From Candidatus Falkowiibacteriota bacterium (GTDB taxonomy: Bacteria; Patescibacteriota; Patescibacteriia; Patescibacteriales; UBA12075): a stretch of 6,310 nucleotides of DNA. Position 1 is the stretch's first letter; the number at the start of each line of letters is the position of its first letter. The position numbers were made by a program, and so were the translations under genes. Under the pieces are notes generated by a model, which worked only from the letters and a program-made list of their open reading frames with translations, did no database searches and was not told where the DNA came from. Location: contig QMNH01000058.1 in NCBI GenBank assembly GCA_003647675.1, positions 1 through 6,310 on the forward strand. Reading direction: 5' to 3'. Positions 1-5,446 of this stretch are shown here, piece after piece.

Positions 1-76
1 ATTAACAAAATATTATTAATTATTTACTACTTATGACTATACTTTAGCATATTTTACCTAAAAATTAAAATACTTT

Positions 77-100
77 AAAAGGAGCCGTATTATTGGCTCC
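77..100 (-). terminator. Rho-independent terminator of the lepA-recJ-rnhA unit
   Basis: On the minus strand the sequence reads GGAGCC, an 8-nt loop, GGCTCC, then TTTT followed by further T-rich sequence. This is a 6-bp GC-rich stem with a U-tract, and it stands out sharply in this AT-rich stretch. It lies about 31 nt after the RNase H stop codon, where the end of the minus-strand operon is expected. On the plus strand the stem is followed by AAAT, not a T-run, so it appears to work in one direction only. Confidence 0.8.
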
Positions 101-131
101 AAATAAATTTAAAGAATAAATAAATAAACAA

Positions 132-545
132 CTAACAAGTGCCTTTATCCATCGCTTTATTAGCCAGTTTATCCGCTTCTTTATTAAACTCTCGACGAAC
201 GTGGGTAAAAGTTACTTTTTTAAAACCTAGAGTCGCGTTATAGACTCTTACAAATAAAGGGGCTAATTCCTTATTTTTAACTTTATATTCGCGATTAAGC
301 TGTTTTACAGCCAGCTCACTATCCAAAAAAAACTGCAATTCTAAAGCGCCTATTTCCTTGGCTTTTTCTATTCCCGCTATAATTGCCCGATATTCAGCCT
401 GGTTGTTTGTTGCTTTACCAATATACTCTGAAACTTCAGCCAGCTTTTTTTTATTTTCGCTATAAATCACCGCGCCAATCCCGGCCGGACCCGGGTTGCC
501 TCTAGCTCCTCCGTCTGTATAAATTATAAGTTTTTTATGCAGCAT
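132..545 (-). CDS. rnhA: Ribonuclease HI family protein (compact, handle-less form)
   Basis: This protein should cleave the RNA strand of RNA:DNA hybrids in the cytoplasm, clearing R-loops and Okazaki primers. The 137 residues form a single RNase H fold. The opening strand carries TDGGARGNPGPAGIG with catalytic D11. NNQAEY supplies E51, FLDSELAV supplies D75, and the closing HVRREFNKEADKLAN segment carries H115 and D125. The full acidic set is therefore present and the enzyme is predicted to be active. It is shorter than E. coli RNase HI (155 aa) and seems to lack the basic handle loop, resembling the YpdQ/archaeal-type subgroup. The gene starts 29 nt after the recJ stop, so it is probably co-transcribed. 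There is no Shine-Dalgarno motif before the ATG. The stop is TAG. The family is certain; the symbol rnhA is a convention, since a second RNase H may exist elsewhere in the genome. Confidence 0.93.
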   Translation of the reverse strand: MLHKKLIIYTDGGARGNPGPAGIGAVIYSENKKKLAEVSEYIGKATNNQAEYRAIIAGIEKAKEIGALELQFFLDSELAVKQLNREYKVKNKELAPLFVRVYNATLGFKKVTFTHVRREFNKEADKLANKAMDKGTC

Positions 546-574
546 ACTTTATATTTTAATATATTTTACTAAAA

Positions 575-2320
575 TCATTTCATATCAACTTTAATTTTAA
601 TATCAATAATTTTCAATTGCGCTTCTGTCTTGCCGTTATAATTATTTAATTCCAAATAATACAGCATATCAATTTTATCACCGATAATAATATCTTTCCA
701 CTTCTCGGCCTGGGAAAATCCAATTGCGCTCAATACCGTGGAATTATCGCTTTTAACCCTGAACTTAACATGTTGTTTTTCCATACCCATCCAATAAATA
801 TCCATTACCGTAATATTATGGCTGGCAAAAACCGGACGCTCATTGCCTTCGCCAAAAGGGGAAAAATTTTCGATTTCATTAATTAATTCTTCGTTAATTT
901 TAGATAAATCAAAGACCGCTTCAATATCTATTTTAGGGCGAAGATCCAAATCTTTTAATTCCTTTTCGGTAATTTCGGAAATTTTTTTAATAAATTTATT
1001 TAAATTTTCTTTTTTTAAACTAAATCCACAAGCGCCCGGATGTCCGCCGTATTTTAAAAGATACTCCGCGCTGGCTTCAACCGCTTTTATAAGATTAAAC
1101 TCCTTGATGCTTCGGCCTGACCCCTTATATTCATCTCCCGAATTAGTAATAACAAGTACCGGGCGATAATATTTGCTTGATATTCTACCGGCCACCAAAC
1201 CGATAATCCCTTCGTTCCATTCTTCGGCATCCTCATCAAAGCTGGCCTGGCATGTACTAATGATTATTTTCGGAATTTGTTCCTTGTTAATCTGCTTCTC
1301 TACTTCTATTATAATTTCTTCGGTTAATTTTTGGCGTTCAATATTTTTTTCATTCAATTTGCCGGCTAAAACTTTAGCTTCCTTTTCGCGCCTGGTAACA
1401 AGAAGCTCATAAGCGGTATTGGCGTGCCCCATTCTGCCGGCCGCGTTAAGCCGAGGCGCTATCTGAAAGCCTATGTTCCATGATTTTAATCTTTTATTTT
1501 CAATACAAGCTATTTTAATAAGTTCTTTCAGTCCGGCACGCTTGGTTTTATTTAATATATCAAGGCCTTTTTTTACTAAAATCCGATTCTCGCCCAAAAG
1601 GCTTACACAATCGGCGACCGTGCCGATGGCCACTAAATCCAAAATTTTATTTTCAATATTTTTTTTATCCTCAAGACTAAGCCTTGATTTGTCCACTAAA
1701 GCTTTAGCCAATTTAAAAGCAACGCCCACACCGGCTAATTTCTTGTAAGGATATTTTTCTTCGGGAATTGCCGGATTAACTATAATACAATCCGGATATT
1801 CTTCTTTTTTCTTGGGAGGCTGATGATGGTCGGTAATAATTATATCAATATTGTTTTTTCGCGCCTCAGCTGCTTCTTTCGCGCTCCTAATCCCTGTGTC
1901 CACGGTTATTATAAGCTTAGCGCCGCTGTAAACGATAACTTCCAACGCCTTCAGGTTAAATCCATTGCCTTCGGCCACTCTATCGGGAATATAAATATCA
2001 ACTTTAGCTTTTAAGGTTTCAAGCGTTTCAACCATTACGGCGCAAGCAGTAACTCCGTCAGCGTCATAATCCCCATATACCACTATATTATTTCCTTCTT
2101 TAATATGTTTAATAATTAAATTTACAGCCGCCTCCATGTCATTAAATAAAAATGGGTCATGGCTATATTTTTCATAATCAAAGCTTAAATATTCTTCCAT
2201 CGCTTCTTTCTCAATAATTCCACGATTAAAAAGCAATTGCAAAACCAGCCGGGAATATTCCGGGTATTTATTTTTAAAATCTTCTGTTATTTTAGGTAAT
2301 ACTTGCCAAATTTTTTCCAT
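575..2320 (-). CDS. recJ: Single-stranded-DNA-specific exonuclease RecJ
   Basis: RecJ degrades single-stranded DNA 5' to 3' in recombination, mismatch and base-excision repair. At 581 residues it matches full-length bacterial RecJ (E. coli 577). The DHH phosphoesterase domain shows VVYGDYDADGV with D84, D86 and D88, then VDTG with D141, TDHH at 163-166 and VADCVSL with D237. NAAGRMGHA follows at 292-300. The DHHA1 part shows GIIGLVAGRIS at 371-381, SGRS at 401-404 and GGHPGACGF at 425-433. The tail from about residue 495 to 575 is beta-rich and fits the RecJ OB domain. All metal-binding acidic residues are in place. It lies between a 32-aa membrane micro-ORF upstream and rnhA downstream on the same strand. 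The ATG has no Shine-Dalgarno motif and sits 9 nt after a perfect AT-rich inverted repeat. The stop is TGA, followed two codons later by an in-frame TAG. Confidence 0.97.
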   Translation of the reverse strand: MEKIWQVLPKITEDFKNKYPEYSRLVLQLLFNRGIIEKEAMEEYLSFDYEKYSHDPFLFNDMEAAVNLIIKHIKEGNNIVVYGDYDADGVTACAVMVETLETLKAKVDIYIPDRVAEGNGFNLKALEVIVYSGAKLIITVDTGIRSAKEAAEARKNNIDIIITDHHQPPKKKEEYPDCIIVNPAIPEEKYPYKKLAGVGVAFKLAKALVDKSRLSLEDKKNIENKILDLVAIGTVADCVSLLGENRILVKKGLDILNKTKRAGLKELIKIACIENKRLKSWNIGFQIAPRLNAAGRMGHANTAYELLVTRREKEAKVLAGKLNEKNIERQKLTEEIIIEVEKQINKEQIPKIIISTCQASFDEDAEEWNEGIIGLVAGRISSKYYRPVLVITNSGDEYKGSGRSIKEFNLIKAVEASAEYLLKYGGHPGACGFSLKKENLNKFIKKISEITEKELKDLDLRPKIDIEAVFDLSKINEELINEIENFSPFGEGNERPVFASHNITVMDIYWMGMEKQHVKFRVKSDNSTVLSAIGFSQAEKWKDIIIGDKIDMLYYLELNNYNGKTEAQLKIIDIKIKVDMK

Positions 2321-2329
2321 ACAAAACTA

Positions 2330-2373
2330 TTAACAAATAAAAAAATTATCAATAAATTTTTTTTATTTGTTAA
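2330..2373 (-). repeat. Perfect 16-bp AT-rich inverted repeat before recJ
   Basis: The arms at 2330-2345 and 2358-2373 are exact reverse complements (TTAACAAATAAAAAAA and its complement) around a 12-nt loop. In the transcript the A-rich arm comes first and the U-rich arm second, ending 9 nt before the recJ ATG. There is only one GC pair in the stem. It could act as a weak terminator or attenuator after the micro-ORF, or as a structure controlling recJ translation initiation. The sequence alone does not decide. Confidence 0.7.
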
Positions 2374-2381
2374 AATAGGCT

Positions 2382-2480
2382 TTACATAAATGCCAGGCCT
2401 ATAGTCCAAATAACCATGGTAAAAATAATCATGGCGCTTAAAAAAATCCAAATTATTCTTGATACTGTTTTTTTCTTCAT
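2382..2480 (-). CDS. Small single-pass membrane protein (32 aa), unknown function
   Basis: This short reading frame starts with ATG 7 nt after the lepA stop codon and ends with TAA 61 nt before recJ. The peptide begins MKKKTVSRII and then runs through about 22 hydrophobic residues (roughly 10-31), including WIFLSAMIIF and two tryptophans. It therefore looks like a positively charged N-terminus followed by one membrane helix, with the basic end inside. I do not recognise a characterised family. Support for it being real comes from the clean topology, the tight spacing after lepA and the same strand as its neighbours. There is no Shine-Dalgarno motif, so translation may be coupled to lepA. It could instead be a chance frame, since AT-rich spacers easily encode hydrophobic stretches. 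Confidence 0.6.
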   Translation of the reverse strand: MKKKTVSRIIWIFLSAMIIFTMVIWTIGLAFM

Positions 2481-2487
2481 AATTATA

Positions 2488-4272
2488 TTATTTCTTAAGT
2501 ATTTTAATAAAAGTCTCGCTCGGTATATCAACGCTCCCCTTGCCGGAAGCCATCATTTTCTTTTTTCCTTTCTTCTGTTTTTCCAATAATTTTCTTTTTC
2601 TGGTGACATCTCCGCCGTATAACTTAGCTGTCACGTCTTTGCGCATAGCTGACAAACGCTCGCCGGCGATAATTTTTCCGCCCACAGCCGCCTGCAATTT
2701 TAAGACAAACATCTGTTTTGGCATATTTTCTTTTAATGTATCTACTATTTCTTTTCCGCGCCGGAAAGCATCATCTTCATATACAATTGTTGATAAGGCT
2801 TCAACCGGTTCTTCGGCAACTAATATATCCATCTTAATAACTTTAGCCTCCTGGTAAGAAAAAAATTCATAGTTTATCGAGGCATACCCGGAACTGCATC
2901 CTTTTATTTTATCGTAAAAGTCGGTTAAAATAGCGCTCATTGGAATTTCGTAATGCAAAATCGCCCGGCTTTCGTCAATATATTCGGTATTTTTATATAC
3001 CCCGCGCCTATCCTGGGCCAGATTCATTACCGCTCCGACATAATCTTTCGGAGTAATAATATCCAGCTTTACCCAAGGCTCTTCTATTCTCTCTATAACT
3101 TCGCGTTTCGGAAATTGCTGCGGGGTGCGCATAATAAATTCTTCGCCATTTTTTTTAAAAACCTTATAGGCCACGCTTGGCAATGTTACTATTAAATTTA
3201 AATTATACTCTCGTTTTAATCTTTCCTGAAAAATTTCCAGATGTAAAATTCCCAAAAAACCGCATCTAAAGCCAAAACCCAAAGCATGCGAATGCTCGGC
3301 CTCAAACGCTAAGGCCGCGTCATTTAACTTAAGTTTTAAAATTGCTTCCCTTAATTCAGAATATTCATTGCCTTCTTTTGGAAAAATTCCGGCATAAACC
3401 ATTGGCTTTACTTCATTGTAGCCTTTAAGCGGTTTTACGTCTTTATATTTTTTTTCTAAAGTAATTGTGTCTCCCACCCGGCATTCGGATACGTCTTTAA
3501 ATCCGGTAATAATATAACCGATTTCGCCGGCTTTTAATTCGCCGGTCGGAAAATAATCAGGTTTAAATATGCCGACGCCAAGGGCTTCGCTGTCGGCGTT
3601 GGTTGCCAGTAATTTTATTTTATCCCCCTTCTTGACGCAACCGTCCATAATCCGGACATAAGCCACCACTCCTTTATATTCATCGTAATTTGAATCAAAA
3701 ATTATCGCCCGTAAAACCGACTCTTCGCCTGATTTATCGGGCGCCGGAATTGATTCTATTGCCGCGTCCAAAACCGCCCCTACTCCCTGTCCGGTTTTAC
3801 CTGATGTATAAATTATTTCCTCCTCGGAACATCCCAGTAATTCAACTATCTCTCTTTTAGCTTTTTCCTTATCGGCCGCCGGCAAATCAATTTTATTTAT
3901 CACCGGGATTATCTTTAAATCTTCTTCCATTGCTAAATATAGGTTGGCCAAAGTTTGCGCCTGGATGCCTTGCGTGGCATCAACCAATAAAAGCGCGCCT
4001 TCTACTGCGGCCAGCGAACGGGAAACTTCATACGTAAAATCAACATGGCCAGGAGTATCAATTAAATTTAATTTATAATCTTTATATTGCATTGTCACGG
4101 GCTGTAATTTTATTGTAATTCCCCGTTCTCGCTCTAAATCCATGCGATCCAGTATCTGGTCCTTCATGTTGCGCATCTCTACGGTCTTGGTAATTTCCAG
4201 CATCCGATCGGCTAAAGTAGATTTGCCATGGTCTATATGGGCGATTATGCAAAAATTTCTAATTTTACTCAT
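2488..4272 (-). CDS. lepA: Elongation factor 4 (ribosomal back-translocase LepA)
   Basis: LepA/EF-4 is a ribosome-associated GTPase that acts on stalled or mis-translocated ribosomes and has also been linked to 30S assembly. Its 594 residues match the usual family length of about 600. G motifs are visible in order: AHIDHGKST at 11-19, ERERGITIK at 47-55 with T53, DTPGH at 72-76, NKID at 126-129, and a G5-like TSGKTG at 156-161 in place of the usual SAK. EF-G-like domains follow, with GFGFRCGFLGILHLEIFQER at 332-351. The LepA-specific C-terminal domain includes KDVTAKLYGGDVTRKRKLLE at 545-564 and a lysine-rich tail. The MSKIRNFCIIAHIDHGKS start is canonical, so the ATG is secure even without a Shine-Dalgarno motif. 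It is the first gene of the probable lepA - micro-ORF - recJ - rnhA unit, and a sigma70-like promoter and large inverted repeat lie just upstream. Confidence 0.98.
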   Translation of the reverse strand: MSKIRNFCIIAHIDHGKSTLADRMLEITKTVEMRNMKDQILDRMDLERERGITIKLQPVTMQYKDYKLNLIDTPGHVDFTYEVSRSLAAVEGALLLVDATQGIQAQTLANLYLAMEEDLKIIPVINKIDLPAADKEKAKREIVELLGCSEEEIIYTSGKTGQGVGAVLDAAIESIPAPDKSGEESVLRAIIFDSNYDEYKGVVAYVRIMDGCVKKGDKIKLLATNADSEALGVGIFKPDYFPTGELKAGEIGYIITGFKDVSECRVGDTITLEKKYKDVKPLKGYNEVKPMVYAGIFPKEGNEYSELREAILKLKLNDAALAFEAEHSHALGFGFRCGFLGILHLEIFQERLKREYNLNLIVTLPSVAYKVFKKNGEEFIMRTPQQFPKREVIERIEEPWVKLDIITPKDYVGAVMNLAQDRRGVYKNTEYIDESRAILHYEIPMSAILTDFYDKIKGCSSGYASINYEFFSYQEAKVIKMDILVAEEPVEALSTIVYEDDAFRRGKEIVDTLKENMPKQMFVLKLQAAVGGKIIAGERLSAMRKDVTAKLYGGDVTRKRKLLEKQKKGKKKMMASGKGSVDIPSETFIKILKK

Positions 4273-4279
4273 AAAATTA

Positions 4280-4351
4280 AAATAAAAACAAGAATATAAA
4301 TAAAAAAAAATAAAATCAATCTAATTCTTATTTATTTTCTTGTTCTTATTT
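4280..4351 (-). repeat. Large AT-rich inverted repeat in the lepA leader
   Basis: The arms at 4280-4303 and 4328-4351 are 24 nt each, with a 24-nt spacer. As RNA on the minus strand they pair at 22 Watson-Crick positions plus one G-U, leaving one A-A mismatch. Up to three more pairs can form on the inner side. The 3' arm ends 7 nt before the lepA ATG. The layout, an A-rich arm first, a U-rich arm second and a start codon directly after, is the same as before recJ. Possible roles are a terminator for the upstream permease transcript or a 5'-UTR structure shielding the lepA start. Low complexity makes chance pairing more likely than the length suggests. Confidence 0.6.
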
Positions 4352-4370
4352 ATCTTATTTTTATATATTT

Positions 4371-4399
4371 ATACTACTAATTTTAAGCATTAAAGTCAA
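4371..4399 (-). promoter_or_regulatory. Predicted sigma70-type promoter for lepA
   Basis: On the minus strand TTGACT (4399-4394) is followed by a 17-nt spacer and TAGTAT (4376-4371). The -35 matches 5 of 6 and the -10 matches 4 of 6 consensus bases at ideal spacing. Transcription would start near 4364, giving a leader of about 90 nt that contains nearly the whole inverted repeat at 4280-4351. A TATAAA lies 3 nt further downstream as an alternative -10, but with a poor 20-nt spacer. AT-rich sequence produces many false -10 boxes; the TTGACT at correct spacing is the main support. Confidence 0.5.
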
Positions 4400-4450
4400 A
4401 CTAAAAATAAGTTAAAAGTTATAAAGTAAAAAGTAAAAAGAATACTAATT

Positions 4451-4954
4451 TTATTTTTTGGTTATACGACCAATTACTAGGCCGTTAAAAACAGAAAAAA
4501 TTACTATATATATAGACATAATAACCGTAAAAGCCAATCCGAAATAATATATCATCACCGGTATAAATGGAATTTTTACATTGCGGTTATAAAGAAAAAC
4601 GGCTAGGAGGGAATCTTTCATGCCGGATTTTTTTAAATCTCCGAGCAAGGGATATAGGATATAAGGCGGGCCGGATATTAATATGCCGCTTATCATCGCG
4701 TACACCCAGCCTTTTATGCCAGATTCATGGCCAAGGTGCTTTTTTACTTTATCGCCCTTTAAATAATAATTTGTCGCGACCGATATAATAAACACTAATA
4801 ATAATATCGGCAAAAGCTTAAAAAATAATATTATAGTATTTATAAATGCCTCCATTATTAAATACTTATTAAACACAAAAAGAATAGCGTATAAGCCAAG
4901 TACGGACAGCATAAATACCAACGGTTTGGAAATTTTTTTATTTTCTTTCTTCAT
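4451..4954 (-). CDS. Permease-like membrane protein, second half of a split pair
   Basis: This 167-residue integral membrane protein has a basic N-terminus (MKKENKKISK), hydrophobic segments at about 11-28, 36-61 and 83-104, and a long hydrophobic region at 126-157 that may hold two helices. The middle carries a short charged loop (GDKVKKHLGHESG, 67-79), then GILISGPPYILYPLLGD and KKSGMKDSLLAVFLYNRN. That order (charged loop ending in an LG, glycine-rich helix, loop with a small-residue turn, next helix) is the half-repeat layout of COG0701/ArsP-YraQ-type predicted permeases. The usual CSC-type cysteine motif is absent and SGPPY stands in its place. The ATG overlaps the stop of the preceding gene as ATGA, so the two are probably translationally coupled and form a heterodimer. 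The substrate cannot be deduced. Family assignment is from remembered pattern, not a search. Confidence 0.65.
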   Translation of the reverse strand: MKKENKKISKPLVFMLSVLGLYAILFVFNKYLIMEAFINTIILFFKLLPILLLVFIISVATNYYLKGDKVKKHLGHESGIKGWVYAMISGILISGPPYILYPLLGDLKKSGMKDSLLAVFLYNRNVKIPFIPVMIYYFGLAFTVIMSIYIVIFSVFNGLVIGRITKK

Positions 4955-5361
4955 GTTATCAAATTAAGAGTCAAAATTGTCAAAATTGCGATTATTATTC
5001 CGAATAAAAAATTTATTAAATTCCTATAAATAGCGAAACGCTTGCCTAAAAACGAAATTTCCAGGGGAAGCATGGCAACGCCGACTGTTGACCAAGTTAA
5101 TATAAAAGCGCTTACAGCGAGCAAGCTTACGCCCTCCTTGAGCAATTCGCCGCTTATTATAAAACTGGTTATTGGTATGCCGAAAGAAATACTGCCGACT
5201 AGCGCGCCGATTAGGGGATCTAGGAAATAATTTCCGGTAAAAATAGTGGCATAATAATTTTTTAAAAACGGGCTTAAAAGATTAATAAGCAATAATATGC
5301 CAAACATAAGCGGCAACATCCGCTTATATGTTTTTAAAGTATTTATTAAAACTTGTTTCAT
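4951..5361 (-). CDS. Permease-like membrane protein, first half of a split pair
   Basis: This is a 136-residue membrane protein with about four helices (roughly 14-33, 47-69, 78-99 and 113-134). The pattern in the centre, LIGALVGSISFGIPI then SGELLKEGVSLLAVSAFILT, resembles one repeat of COG0701-type predicted permeases: a glycine-rich helix, a turn, a small LLKEGVSL loop, and the next helix. FGIPI occupies the place where cysteine motifs sit in metal or arsenic permeases, so an ArsP-like thiol function is doubtful. It overlaps the next gene by four bases (ATGA). The MKQVLINTLKTYKRMLPL start looks natural: a short amphipathic basic segment leading into the first helix. The ATG lies one or two bases after the predicted 3' end of a group II intron, and there is no Shine-Dalgarno motif in the intron tail. 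The frame upstream hits an in-frame TAG at 5371-5373, inside the intron. Whether the native gene extends into the upstream exon cannot be seen here. Confidence 0.65.
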   Translation of the reverse strand: MKQVLINTLKTYKRMLPLMFGILLLINLLSPFLKNYYATIFTGNYFLDPLIGALVGSISFGIPITSFIISGELLKEGVSLLAVSAFILTWSTVGVAMLPLEISFLGKRFAIYRNLINFLFGIIIAILTILTLNLIT

Positions 5362-5364
5362 AGT

Positions 5365-5395
5365 AGATTTCTAATTAATAATTAATTGAAACCCC
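5365..5395 (-). ncRNA. Group II intron domain VI with bulged branch-point A
   Basis: On the minus strand GGGTTTC (5394-5388) pairs with GAAATCT (5371-5365), using two G-U pairs. Above it AATTAA (5387-5382) pairs with TTAATT (5378-5373) around a 3-nt loop. A5372 is the only unpaired base between the two helices on the 3' side, exactly where the lariat branch-point adenosine of domain VI is expected. It sits 8-9 nt from the presumed 3' splice site, close to the usual 7-8. Position right after domain V supports the call. Confidence 0.7.
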
Positions 5396-5400
5396 TAGTT

Positions 5401-5433
5401 GAACCGTGCAGGCGGTTTTCCCGCACACGGCTC
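5401..5433 (-). ncRNA. Group II intron domain V (catalytic hairpin)
   Basis: The minus strand shows the hallmark hairpin: GAGCCGTGT at the 5' side and GCACGGTTC at the 3' side form a 9-bp lower stem containing the AGC catalytic triad opposite GTT. A two-base bulge (CT) follows, then a GCGG/CCGC upper stem and a GAAAA loop. It is 33 nt, one less than the canonical 34, because the upper stem has four pairs and the loop five bases. The flanking sequence (GGA before, AACTAGGGG after) also looks like known bacterial group II intron 3' ends. Confidence 0.93.
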
Positions 5434-5446
5434 TCCAATAATATAT

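Noticed and set aside
1..76. Search for a gene or RNA after the terminator
   Set aside because: Only AT-rich sequence without a convincing ORF, hairpin or promoter. No CRISPR array or tRNA was seen anywhere in the window.
575..577. Possible recoding of TGA as glycine, as in Gracilibacteria/SR1
   Set aside because: TGA falls at the natural C-terminal ends of recJ, the first permease gene and the maturase, and no in-frame TGA occurs within conserved domains.
843..2014. Open frames on the plus strand opposite recJ
   Set aside because: They are antisense shadows of a strongly conserved gene; their translations are low-complexity serine/leucine-rich and show no domain.
2378..2394. GGC/GCC mini-hairpin over the micro-ORF stop as a terminator
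   Set aside because: The stem is short with a bulged A and a tiny loop, and only TATTTT follows; too weak to call.
4375..4453. Direct repeat TACTAATTTTA (4375-4385 and 4443-4453) and GTAAAAA repeats near 4427-4440
   Set aside because: Short, low-complexity AT sequence; expected by chance in a spacer of this composition.
4951..4954. Frameshift breaking one permease gene in two
   Set aside because: The ATGA overlap is a normal coupling arrangement, and the second protein has a natural MKKENKK start before its first helix. Kept as a split pair, although an older fission cannot be excluded.
2540..5230. Plus-strand frames opposite lepA and the permease genes
   Set aside because: Same reason: they mirror conserved minus-strand coding sequence and have no recognisable motif or promoter.
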